A DNA stretch of 64,000 bases. Origin: Mantis religiosa (Eukaryota > Arthropoda > Insecta > Mantodea > Mantidae). The stretch is from positions 1,551,001 through 1,615,000 of the forward strand of contig JAUKNK010000057.1 of assembly GCA_030765055.1 (NCBI GenBank), given 5' to 3'. Positions within the stretch are counted from its first letter, which is position 1. Every line of letters begins with the position of its first letter. The position numbers and the translations under genes are program-made. Shown piece after piece: positions 23,600 to 33,915 of this stretch. Under the pieces are notes generated by a model. It was not told the DNA's origin and made no database searches. It was given only the letters and a program-made list of their open reading frames with translations.

Positions 23600-24081
23600 T
23601 GTTAACTGTTGACAACAACTTTGAAATTGTATAATAAAAAGGATAAAGCCACAGAAAAAAATCAGGTATGTACCAGATATACTGCAAAGGCTGTGAGAAC
23701 TTTTCCATTGGAGAAACTAAAAGGAATTTGAATATTAGGCTTAAAGAACATTTTAGGAACATTAGGAACAAAGAAATAGACAAATTGGCGGTAGCGCACC
23801 ATTTCAGGAATGATAATCATCATACAGAGCAAAAAATCTACTTATTAAAAAGTGTCCATGGCCCAACTGCATTAACCACATGGGCAAAGATGTTCATAAA
23901 GAAATATAAAGGAGAACTTTTCAATTTCAACATCGCCCTTGAAACGAACCCAAACTTCAAGTTCATCAAGATACCAACAGAGGCACCCCTATCACTTCCA
24001 AGGAATTACCCAAATCAACAGTCAACATTAACTGAGGATGTAAGGAAGGTGCTAATGAAATGCTTTCTAGGTAAGCACTAA
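23600..24081 (+). pseudogene. Penelope-like element, GIY-YIG endonuclease fragment
   Basis: The frame reads SGMYQIYCKGCENFSIGETKR, corresponding to the GIY...YIG core of Penelope endonucleases, here changed to GMY and SIG. A CxxC (CKGC) follows the first motif. The helix R and H-containing blocks are present (IRLKEHFRNIRNK, VAHHFRNDNH). The later position occupied by WE in such enzymes reads WA, so a catalytic glutamate may be lost. A one-base frameshift lies in the A-run just before the GMY block, and the RT is missing. It would nick DNA for target-primed insertion; this copy is 5' truncated and dead. Confidence 0.75.
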
Positions 24082-24439
24082 CAATATATGGAGCTTCGAG
24101 TACTAGTTCACCCAAAATTATATTAGTAACATATGTTTGTGTCTTGACTGTATTTAACAGCTGCTTGTTGTCATTGTCAGCAGTCAGGATGACAGCGAGT
24201 AGCTCTTGAAACTGAGCAACACACAAACAATTTAAGCTGATCAATTTGATTGTCATTGTTCCATAAATACACAATGTAGATTTTGGTTTAAAAATATCTT
24301 AAATTAAGAGCATTTTAATCCCATTTGTTGAGACGAAATCTTAAGAGCACAAAAATAATATGTTCAAAATAAGACACTGTTAGGAAGAGAGAATATTCTA
24401 TCAACTTGTGAAGCAGAACTATGATAATAAGTTTGATAT

Positions 24440-26970
24440 TTATCAGGTATAGGAGTGCTAAGTGAGCAGGCGTGTGTGAAGGAGCTCCTGATAGCTTAAA
24501 CAAAGTAGGTTATAAGGGACAATGGGAGTGGATACTTCCACATACAGGTGCAAGAACAGAGAATTCAGAGCAGTTAGAGGTAGTAAATCCGGAAACAGAA
24601 AAGAAGAGGAACCACAAGATTATGGCAATTATTCTGATTGTGTTAGAAGTTACCAATAGGCTAGCAGTGAATCCTGCGCCAATGTACACAGGTAACATTT
24701 TGGACTAAATACTAAGCAGAATGTACAAGCTGAAAAAGGGACTAAGTGATCAAGTATATGCTGCAGTAAAATAAATCAAACAGGAAATCACAGAGGAAGT
24801 TAAGGACATCAGGAGAGAAACGGAAGGGACAAAAGTAAGGGTAAGTCATTGAAAAGTAATTGGAGTTACAATTTGTAGTCTACTGGAGAGGAAGAACGTC
24901 AAGGGGTCTGGGCCATACAAGAAGTCTATGACATTCTGGAACGAAAACTGGAAATGAGATTGGGAGGTGGGAGATCCCAGAAATGTTTAGCATAGGAAGG
25001 AATACAGGCAGGAGAACAAAACTCAGAAGATTCATTAACATGAGCATAGTCTACGAGATATTGAACAGATCAAGGAAACTAAAAGGATAAAATAGTTTCA
25101 TTATAAAGGTTTATCATTCGAGGAAGGGGAACTGAAGAAAAAGCTCATAAAACAGATGAGAGAAGCAAGGATGGCTGGGTAAAAAGCATCCATTTGAAAT
25201 TTGATGACAGGAAAACGACGCCTGAGAGGGAAAAGAACATAAGACTGGAAGGCAGATGAGAACAGGAAACAACTCAGCTAAGAGTACCAACAGAGGCATG
25301 AGATGAATCTACACACATGACAGGCAAAGGAAGGGCAAAGTCCAGTCGAGTCCCAAGGAGTAGAGGATAGGCTGAAAAAGTAGGGAGGGAAATAGTATTG
25401 GATTGTATTTATTTCATCCTTTGGCACATAATACATATGTTATAGGACACGTCAGTTCAAGATACAAAGATAAATATAAAAAGCTACATAAGACTAAAAA
25501 TTGTAACAGATACAGGATCCATCAAAAGTCTAAAGTGGAAAAAGCAAATAAATATAAACTATATAAAGACCATAGAGAAATGCTATATAAAAGTAATTGT
25601 TCACAAATGTGGAATTTACTCTCCTTTATGATTTAATTAAATTTAATTCAATTCAATTTATTTTGTCCTTTTGATTTATAGCAGAAACGTCACAGTATAA
25701 AAATTACATTATTATCCACTGTCATTATTTACAATCACTTAAAAGTAGTTAAAATTTAAAAAACTCTTTCACAGAATAAAAAGAATGTTGCAGGAGTTTT
25801 ACTCCCTTTTTAAAATGTAGGTAGCTGGGCAGTTCAATATGCAGAGAATTCAACAGCTGTAATGATCGAGAGAGAAGATGTGATGACATTTGAGATGTCA
25901 TGAGATACGTCATCACCATATAATATATGGTGAATATATATAGAAAATATATAATAGAAATAAATCTGAAACATAAAGTAGGAAAACAGGGTAGAAGGAA
26001 GAGAGGTAATACAAAGAGAATAAAAACGTTAGGAACAGAGAGTAAGTTTATACATGACATAAATTCAGGTAGTATGACAAATTATAGAAAACCAAATAAT
26101 GCTGAACATTAGGGAAGATCGGGTGGGAAAAGCATTAGAGTGACTGGAATTACTAGTAAAATGTGCGGGGAAAGAAATGGAAACAAGACAGAACAAGATA
26201 CAGGCAAATAAAGGCTGGTATGATGAGCAATGCGGAGCAGTGGAAAAGAGAAGTATTTAAAGATCTTATTAAATGAAGGAGAACGGAAGAAGCACATAGA
26301 AAAAATCTGTTGGTTAGGAAATGGGGATATAAAAATTTACTAGAAGCGAAGCAGTAAGAATGACAGGAAAAGGTAGGAAAAATGTTACAAAAAAACTATA
26401 GAGCGAAAGGATGGTAAAAAATATGGGAAGTAGTAAGAGGTGCAGTCAGGAAAGAGGAGGCGAAAAATGAGATTAAAGCAAATGAATGGCAGAGATATTT
26501 CAGTGAACTGATACGGGAGGAAAGAAAGTTTAAATTACATAAAAGAGATTTAACAATAATAGAAATAGCAAATGAAGATCTAGATAGGCAATTCACAAAG
26601 CAACAGGTATAAAATCAACTAAAATCTATAAAACAAAAGGAGAAGGTAATAAGACCTGATAGTATACCAGGGGAACTTTGGAAAGTGTATGAGGAAACAA
26701 TAATGGGTTTAGAAGTAATAACAGGGATGCTAAACAAGATAAAAGAAAGTGATGACACACCAGAAAGTTGGATAATAAGCATATCATGCTTATTTATAAG
26801 TGGAAGGGAGGTGCAAATAAACCAGAAAAGTACAGGGAAATAAGTCTGTTATCTATATTAGGAAAAATATACACAGGAATATTAGCAGAAACCCTAAGAA
26901 AATGGGTAGAACAAGAAAGAAAGCTTTTTCTGCAGTTGCTGGATGTAGATAAATAAAGAGCAAGCAGGAA
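24440..26970 (+). pseudogene. Degraded LINE (ORF1-like region, then start of RT)
   Basis: Scattered frames keep a LINE order. A coiled-coil segment (EITEEVKDIRRETEG) lies at about 24780 and an acidic/basic block (FEEGELKKKLIKQMREARMAG) at about 25120. A linker region at 26300-26600 is followed by the RT entry (IRPDSIPGELWK; then ANKPEKYREISLLSILGKIY) at 26640-26900. It breaks off soon after at KEQAG. Stops and frameshifts are frequent. A separate minus-strand LINE end is inserted at 25626-25870. Confidence 0.6.
25626..25870 (-). mobile_element. 5'-truncated LINE 3' end
   Basis: The minus strand codes a C-terminus ending HSFYSVKEFFKF and a stop, followed by a short 3' UTR and a tail built of TTGAATTAAATT-like repeats. 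C-termini of the form (C/S)FY-x3-EF(L/F) occur again at 28071-28612 and 42951-43540, so three related LINE ends are present in the window. Confidence 0.55.
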
Positions 26971-27130
26971 CTTGACTGCTATTTGCCTTACAGACTTGCT
27001 ATTCTATTTCCAATAATACTTTCAGTTCTTAGCTCAATTCCATATTAGTCCCAAGACATGTTAATGCTATTCTTATAAGTCATTTCCAATTAATTATTTT
27101 GGTTAAATATCATGTATGCCTTTAAAACTT

Positions 27131-27368
27131 CGTGTAGTGTTTAACACCCGCTTTTACTGCATGCGGCACCGCAGACGATGGCACTGATGATACATGAGAT
27201 GAAAATGGGGCACCAGTGGAATGAGATGGCGGGGGAAACCGGAGATCCTGGAGAAAACCTGCCCCAGCGCCTTGTTCACCACAAACCTCACTTTGTGGTC
27301 GCCTGGGATCGAACCCGGGCCGCCTTGGTGAGAGCCAAGCGGTCTAACCACTAAGCCAAGGCGCAGCC
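27131..27368 (-). mobile_element. tRNA-Glu-derived SINE, family A, copy 1
   Basis: On the minus strand the head reads GTGGCTTAGTGGTTAGACCG, an anticodon arm with CTC, then CCGGGTTCGATCCCAGG (B box). The tRNA-unrelated body contains GGGGCAGGTTTTCTCC and the element ends GTTAAACACTACAC. The anticodon and arms fit tRNA-Glu. Two more copies are at 36601 and 60750. Confidence 0.8.
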
Positions 27369-28002
27369 ATGTATCTTAAGTTATACATTCTTTTTCCAAA
27401 TTCATTTGTCTCATTTGATTTGCTTGATCACATTTAAAACAAGTGGTAATAACAAATGGAGAGTGCAGTATTCCAAATCAACAATCTGGAAAATGAAAAT
27501 AAATTTGAAGGAAATAAGAGAATATTCAAGAAGGCTATAACGTACAATTTGTAATCATTGTCTTCACAGCTTCCTATATTACCATTGAGCCACACATGTA
27601 CACTTACTGGAGTGTAACAAATACATACATATACCACTGGGATGGTACATATGGCACACTGGATCAAGTTTACTTTGGCTTGTGTGTCCTATCTGTAACT
27701 GTTCTCTTAATGTCTTTCTATGATCACTTAAAGTTCTTTGGTAGAATTTGAAACATGCTGCATATTTATGATGCATGTTAATGGATAAGATATACATAAT
27801 CTATTGCATTTTGTGGAATCTGGTAACTTGTGCAATTTCTAAATTTGTTTTGTTCCCGTATGATCCTGCTTTGAGTAAGGTCTATCGTACATCCATTTGT
27901 ATCAGTTCAAGAGCTTAAAAAGACATGCAGTAACACATAAATGTCACAGTTATATAAGAACAGTAAACACAGATGACTTGTAATTAAACAGTGAGGTCTT
28001 AC

Positions 28003-28034
28003 CTTGAGGATGTTACTGCAGGAAAATCCCCTTC
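28003..28034 (-). CDS. C2H2 zinc-finger gene, exon 2 (32 nt)
   Basis: A micro-exon bounded by acceptor TTCTGTTACAG and donor GTAAGA. It enters in phase 0 and leaves two bases that are completed by the first base of exon 3, giving EGDFPAVTSS plus a split Arg codon. The agreement of phase at both junctions is the main reason to accept it. It links the acidic repeat region to the finger array. No domain is present. Confidence 0.75.
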
Positions 28035-28064
28035 CTGTAACAGAATAATTAAAATGTATATATA

Positions 28065-28612
28065 TAACAATTATAAAATTAATGCAGGTTCTAAATAATG
28101 TACTACCAACAGATCTAAAGGGATTATCTGATATACAATTGTTAAAGAAAGGACTAAAGACATATCTACTACAACACTGCTTTTACAATTTACAGGAATT
28201 TTTAAACAAGAGTAGTAATTAGTCTTAAACACATTAACAAAGATATATGTGTTACTTATGCTACACATTTAAAATGTCATTTTTGTTATAACTTGCATAA
28301 ATTTAGAAGTATCCTACTTTTGTACTTTCCTTCTTTGTTAACCGGTTGTTTTGTTATCAATGATTCACAGCAATTATTTGTATTCACTAATATGTACTGT
28401 ATAACTTACACCTGGTTTTGTAGGCATCATTTTAAATTCTCATTCTTATTTCATCATAATTACTAATTCCCAATTATTAATATTGATGTGTCTAGTACCA
28501 CTAATTATATCATTGTAATTATTTGTATCTTATCCATTATACTTGCTTCTGACGTGATCTTCAATAACACCAACTGTGTATATTGATGATTGACAATAAA
28601 CTAAACTAAACA
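28065..28612 (+). mobile_element. 5'-truncated LINE 3' end
   Basis: A plus frame reads NNVLPTDLKGLSDIQLLKKGLK, the usual LINE RT C-terminal pattern, and ends CFYNLQEFLNK. A ~390-bp 3' UTR follows and finishes in the simple tail TAAACTAAACTAAAC. It lies in intron 1 of the zinc-finger gene, antisense to it. Confidence 0.6.
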
Positions 28613-29022
28613 AATGACAATCAGGCTACAAGTCATAGACACTGTTGTATTTAAAATGTAGAAAATTGGAAAACCCCAAAGTATAGAAATGCCTGAGTCC
28701 ACTTTTTACATACGTGTACATAATGATATACAGGCCATCTCTAAATTTTTGGGTGACATTAGTGAGATGACAGCTAAAGTGCCTTGAACACGTCACTGAA
28801 TGTACTGTTGCCAAGTTATATGATAACGAGATAACAGGATTACACTGGTAACAATGCAAAACATGAGATGCTGAAGATTGCATTAACATGGACGAGTGAA
28901 TCTATGCAGTATTTCTAATTCTCCAACACATGCTGTCACTCAGTTTTCCTATTAAAAGCTTTTTGTATTAAATTTCTTTATTAAATAAAAATGTTATTGT
29001 AGTACATATCTACCAAACTTAC

Positions 29023-29799
29023 CTTAATGTAATCAGGCACAGTTGCATTTTCAGGTTCCAGAGACAAGGGCTCTTCCTTGATGTCTATTTGGTATTCCAT
29101 TTCTTGAATGTTGTTATATTTGTCATCCTTCGTGAGAGTTTCCTTTGCAACAGCTCCTCTCTTGTCCTGTGAACCAAACTCTGTACGCAGAGTCTTTTTC
29201 CGGCTTTGTTTTTTTCTATGTCTTTTCCAGTTGTTGCTGCCTGGAACAGTTTCAGTCTTAATCTCTAGTAGAAGATCTTTGGTAAAACATTCTTTGTTAT
29301 TCTGTGAGCTAATTTCTGGTTTGCTATCTATATCACTGTTACTGCTACATGGAACAGTTTCAGTCTTAATCTCTAGTAGCAGATCTTTGGTAAAACATTC
29401 TTTGTCATTCTGTGAGCTAATTTCTGGTTTGCTCTCTATCTCACTGTTACTGCTACATGGAACAGTTTCAGTCTTAATCTCTAGTAGAAGATCTTTGGTA
29501 AAACATTCTTTGTCATTCTGTGAGCTAATTTCTGGTTTGCTCTCTATCTCACTGTTACTGCTACATGGAACAGTTTCAGTCTTAATCTCTAGTAGCATAT
29601 CTTTGGTAAAACATTCTTTGTTATTCTGTGAGCTAATTTCTGGTTTGCTATCTATCTCACTGTTACTGCTACATGGAACAGTTTCAGTCTTAATCTCTTG
29701 TAAAAGATGATTGGAAATTGGAGACTCTGGGTCAATTTCTGTTTTGACTGTGTTGTCGCAATCTTTGACCACAAGTGCAGATTTACTCCTTGTCTTCAT
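29023..29799 (-). CDS. C2H2 zinc-finger gene, exon 1 (SUMO-motif tandem repeats)
   Basis: The ATG at 29799 lies 13 bases inside an acceptor (TTTACAG before 29812), so a 5' non-coding exon is expected upstream. The exon codes 259 residues and ends at a perfect donor (AAG/GTAAGT). Residues 33-189 are four full and one partial copies of a 36-residue unit (EIKTETVPCSSNS, SKPEISSQN, KECFTKD). Psi-K-x-E motifs put lysines at 19, 37, 73, 109, 145, 181 and 241. A basic cluster (WKRHRKKQSRKK, 191-202) may be a nuclear localisation signal, and IKEEPLSLEPE (240-250) matches the acidic leader of many arthropod zinc-finger proteins. It probably acts in the nucleus as a SUMO-regulated transcription factor; this is inferred. 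Confidence 0.8.
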
Positions 29800-29812
29800 T
29801 TCGATAACAAGT

Positions 29813-30430
29813 CTGTAAACAAAGAAACACTTTATGTATACCATAAAATATGTAAAGTTTTACAATCAACTGTTGTTGAAACCAAGAGACAACCTTCAAT
29901 ATTTCAATGTAAATAAATATATTTCCCAGAAATTTGACCCATTATGAGAAATATGACTACATAGAGATATATATATCACTAACTAGAATGTTACAATGTA
30001 CAAATGCACCGCAAACAAGCAATAACAAAATCATATCTAGCGACTAAGCTGGTTGAATAGAACATATAGTTGTCTGTGAGTAAAAGATTGAAAATAGGTA
30101 TCTCATGAACTATTGGAGTATAATACTGCAGAAATCATCATTAACATTTTAATTTACATACTTTTCACTTTATGCAATTACGCATCGTTCTATTTAAAAA
30201 AACTGTATGTTTACTCTAAAAATTCACATTTTCATGTTATTAAAATCTATTTATAGGCTAAAACCATGGGCCCCTAACTACCAAATAATGCTCCAAAAAA
30301 TGCACACCAATAGCAGTTTCTATTTTGGAAATATTGGCGGATCAAGTTTTAAGTGATTCACCGTTTATTCTACCAGAGCATAAAGACTCTTAGCCGTATA
30401 TAATTCATGTTTATTTGTCAGCAATTTTAA
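29813..30430. other. AT-rich sequence upstream of the zinc-finger exon
   Basis: This would contain intron or upstream sequence of the minus-strand gene. I see no promoter or first exon that can be supported. Confidence 0.4.
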
Positions 30431-30473
30431 CAACAAAAAAGAACTACTGAACCTCTATGCTGACTTCCAATAA

Positions 30474-31182
30474 TACGCTAATCTCAATACTGACAGTGTT
30501 TTCTAAAATAATGAAGTATACAATGGTTAAAGCATACATGGGACTAAACAATATTCTCCTATCATCCTAGTTCGGTTTTAGATATACATGCATGCTAACT
30601 TTAGAATTAGTAAAAGCCTTGGATAAAAAAGAACTACCATTACAAACATTCTGTGATTTAGCTACGGTATTTGACAACCTCTTCCTCAATAGTTAGAACT
30701 TTATGGTTTTAATGAGATCTCTATTAACTAATATAAATATTTCTTAACCTCCAGGAAACCACAATAAATTAGATATGATTTGAAATCTAGCGTTATTATG
30801 AAAGTTGTCTCATGTATTTATATTTGAGCCATTGTTATGTTTCAAAAGCAATAAATGGTTTCACATTTAATTTCAGTAAGCAGCCAACAGATGTACTCTT
30901 TGCACATGATACTACTGTACCTATATCAGAAAAGTGACATCGGCAATTAAGTGACATTGTCAATAACACATTCAAAAGGTTCAAATTTGCTTTGAAGCAA
31001 TAAACTATAAACTTTATTAAGCTTAAAATAAAGTGTAAGTGGGAAATGGAGTTAACAATTAGATACAACAGTCACACTAATGTATCTAAAAAAAAAGTTC
31101 TTGGTTCTCGAAAAGAACATCCAGTTACAGAAAACAAATTTTCCTTTTTACTGTAGAAGAGTAATATACTTTTTGGAACAGT
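30474..31182 (+). pseudogene. Degraded LINE reverse transcriptase
   Basis: In plus frames with several stops one can read SILTVFSKIMKYTMVKAYMG, then a FGFR block, LVKALDKKELPLQTFCDLATV (RT motif around the first catalytic region), and at about 30890-30960 DVLFAHDTTVPISEK. The last is the FADD motif with the first aspartate changed to His. The BEL element at 31183 is inserted at its end. Jockey- or CR1-like clades are possible; assignment needs a tree. Confidence 0.55.
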
Positions 31183-31327
31183 TGTTTGCGCCATTATCGT
31201 CATTTGCAATAAATTTATCTAGTGATATGAATACAGCTCTATCGAGTACAGTCCACAAAATTAGTTTCCTTGGTTACTGCTTAAAATCAAGGTGGTCCTC
31301 TGCATTAAATTAAGCACGGCAAGAACA
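31183..31327 (+). repeat. 5' LTR of BEL element, internally deleted
   Basis: After the first 24 bases (TGTTTGCGCCATTATCGTC...) it jumps to CAATAAATTTATCTAGTG. The 3' LTR carries about 245 extra bases at this point. It in turn has 14-18 bases (around CAGTCCACAAAA) that the 3' LTR lacks. Confidence 0.8.
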
Positions 31328-31545
31328 TTGGTCCTTCATGGGCGGATATTTATTGTGCAATGGAACAGATTCTTCTGCATGGATGTACATCAGTGGTCCC
31401 CAGGACGCCAGGCATCGGTATCTATGCAGCAGATGATCAGCATTTCATTCGCAATGACGCAGAAGCCTGCATCGCAACACTATTCAGGTCAGAACATTCC
31501 TTTTCTTTCTTTCTCTCCTTTAAGCAAGTCTCATAACCATTCAAT

Positions 31546-33015
31546 ATGGAGCAGGATTTGAAAGCTCTTGTCAAAAGAAGGGGTATAATCAAAAGAAAAT
31601 TTACCTTTGTTCGAAAATTTCTTGATAAATTACCAGAACAGGTCAACATTTTCATATTGAGAGCTAATTTCGATAACTTAAGTGAAATTTGGGACATATA
31701 TGAAGCTATTCAGACCCAAATTGAATCTCTTGTGGAAGCGGAAACTGAATAAGATATGCATGCAGAACACAAGGAGGAAACGAGAAACAGTTACATCGAA
31801 TTGAAAGCTAGGTTAGCTGAATTAATGCAGGATCATGAAAAGCAAGAAAATGGTTCTGGACATTCGCATCACACAGTGCAGTTGCAATCGTCACAAGCAG
31901 CTAAAGCTATTAAACTGCCTGTGATACAATTACCTAAATTTGAGGGTGATGTCACTCATTTCAAACATTTCTATGACACATTTACAAGCTAAGTGGTAAA
32001 AAACCAAGCTTTAGATGCTATTCAGAAATATCATTACTTACTTTCCTCTCTCAAGGGACAACCTCATTCACTAATAGAGAACATACCTGTCACTAGTGAA
32101 AATTTTGATGTAGCATGGGAGCTCATATGCTCATGCTATAACAATACAAGATTAATAGCTACAGCTCATATGAACAATTTATTAGCACTACCAGTAATGC
32201 ATAAGGAAACAGTAAATGAACTACGTACCTTGCTCAACCATTTTCAAAATAACTTGAATGCCATTGAAGCATTAAAACTTGAAGTGCCTTTGCATGAAAT
32301 CATTTTAATGCAACTTCTCCTAGAACATTTGTCTGACACCACACGCAGAGAATGGGAGAGTAAAATAGATTCTCAAAACTTCCCTTCTTTGAAGGATCTT
32401 ATGCAATTTTTAGAAGCAAGAGCACACTTTTTTGAATTGCTTGCTAACACTGCATGTAACAAGACGGTAGTTAAGCCTAAGACTGATTTACACTCTGCTA
32501 AGCCCAACAGCAGAGACAGTAAACACTCTTACTTATCCACGAGTGATCGTGTATGTCCATTTTGTCAGTGCAATCACATGCTACATAATTGTGATAACTT
32601 CAAAAACCTTAATGTGCATAAGCGTTGGACTTTCGTTAAATCCAAGCGTCTTTGTGCCAATCGCCTTGCTCCTAATCACATATCAAGTAAATGTAATCGT
32701 GCCTCATACTGCAACAGTGGCTCATCCACTCACAGCAAGTTGCTTCATGATAGTAACAGAGAAAATGCTTCACATGCAACTTTATCTAGTCCTGTAAATG
32801 ATTCTACCAGAACGATTGATGCGCCATCTAGCTACTGTTCTTTTAAATCAAAATCCACACAGCAAGTTTTGCTTGTCACCGCACTAGTGCAAGTGGAAGA
32901 CAGATATGGCAATCTCATACAATGCAGAGCACTCCTCGACTCTGCCAGTCAATCCAATTTCATAACTGCAGATCTTGCGAAGCGCTTACAGCTGATACGC
33001 CTATCAATGGTATAA
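31546..33015 (+). pseudogene. BEL/Pao gag
   Basis: Reads from ATG 31546 in one frame with in-frame stops at 31750-31752 and 31990-31992. Recognisable blocks are the N-terminal helical region, IKLPVIQLPKFEGDVTHFKHF (the DUF1759-type capsid entry of Pao Gag), YHYLLSSLKGQPHSLIENIP, and a cysteine-rich knuckle (CPFCQCNHMLHNC). These features place it in BEL/Pao. The two stops prevent full-length Gag unless read through. Confidence 0.8.
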
Positions 33016-33395
33016 ATGGCACCAATTCTACGGCCACTCACCATGTTCAGGTCAATCTGAAATCTATGGTACATAATTTTAAGACTAAAATTGAATGTCT
33101 AGTACCTCCTCGTATAACAGGAAAACTATCTTCCACACATATCAATTTGTGCAACTAGAATATTCCTTCCAGCATTCCATTAGCAGATCCTAGGTTCAAC
33201 ATTCCTGATGAAGTTGAAATCCTAATCGGAAGTTCCTTATTCTTCGAGTTATTGCATGGGAAAGCCTTAAAGAAAAAAGGACATCCTATACTAGCAAGCA
33301 CAGCCCTCAGTTGGATAATTTCAGGCCCTATTCCAAGGTCATCATACAAGTACAAGGCTAGGTCTTCGCCTCAGCATAATTTCTTCATCAGCACT
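32860..33395 (+). pseudogene. BEL/Pao protease
   Basis: The active-site block reads CRALLDSASQSNFIT. Pao proteases usually have LLDSGSQ, so the conserved glycine is replaced by alanine. The second half (EVEILIGSSLFFELL, LASTALSWIISGPI) follows after a frameshift near 33010 and a stop at about 33158. It would have matured the polyprotein and is unlikely to be active. Confidence 0.75.
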
Positions 33396-33402
33396 GATAA
33401 CC

Positions 33403-33910
33403 TTGACACACAGTACAGCACACAGTGCCTGTATTTATCTTCGTTCTATGAACAGCTGCAGTGAGGTGAAAACCAGACCTCTTTGCTCCAAATCCAAGGT
33501 TGTACCATTAAAGAAACAAACCATTCCTCGGCTCGAACTTTGTGGTGCTTTACTACTCGCAAAACTTTACAAGGTTGTAGCTAACCTTAAGCTGCAGACT
33601 TCACAGAACTATCTATGGACGGACTCTATGATTGTTCTAGCATGGATCAAGTCCAACCCACACAAATGAAAGATTTTTGTAGCCAACTGAGTTTCAGAAA
33701 TACAAGAGTTATCAGAAACTACTGCTTGGCGATATGTAGCTACTCAAATTAATCCAGCAGATCTCATTTCGAGAGGAGTTTCAACTGAACCTCCTGCCTC
33801 AAATGACTTGTAGTGGAAAGGTCCTGATTGGATCTCACAACCCTTTGCATCTTGGCCAGAACAACCCAAACGATTAGATATTCAATATGCCACTGAGCAA
33901 CGCACTACTG
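33403..33910 (+). pseudogene. BEL/Pao RNase H
   Basis: Begins ACIYLRSMNSCSEVKTR and contains LCSKSKVVPLKKQTIPRLEL, ELCGALLLAKL and LWTDSMIVLAWI, the standard BEL RNase H block, then TQINPADLISRG. Stops occur at about 33667 and 33811. It directly abuts the protease end because the RT is deleted. Confidence 0.75.
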
Positions 33911-33915
33911 CATGC

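Larger units (their letters stand above)
19673..28002 (-). other. Intron 2 of the zinc-finger gene
   Basis: It runs from donor GTAAGA (complement of 27997-28002) to acceptor CAG (complement of 19673-19675). It is 8.3 kb long and mostly transposon debris: a Penelope endonuclease fragment, a LINE with another LINE end inside it, a SINE-A and SINE-B sequences. Stretches 20291-21309 and 22601-23599 hold nothing I recognise. Confidence 0.7.

Noticed and set aside
27290..27368. tRNA-Glu gene
   Set aside because: The tRNA-like part lacks a pairing acceptor stem and is joined to a body found in three dispersed copies, so it is a SINE head.
29108..29710. 200-codon plus-strand frame over the zinc-finger exon
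   Set aside because: It is the antisense shadow of the 108-bp coding repeat; splice sites and motifs support the minus strand.
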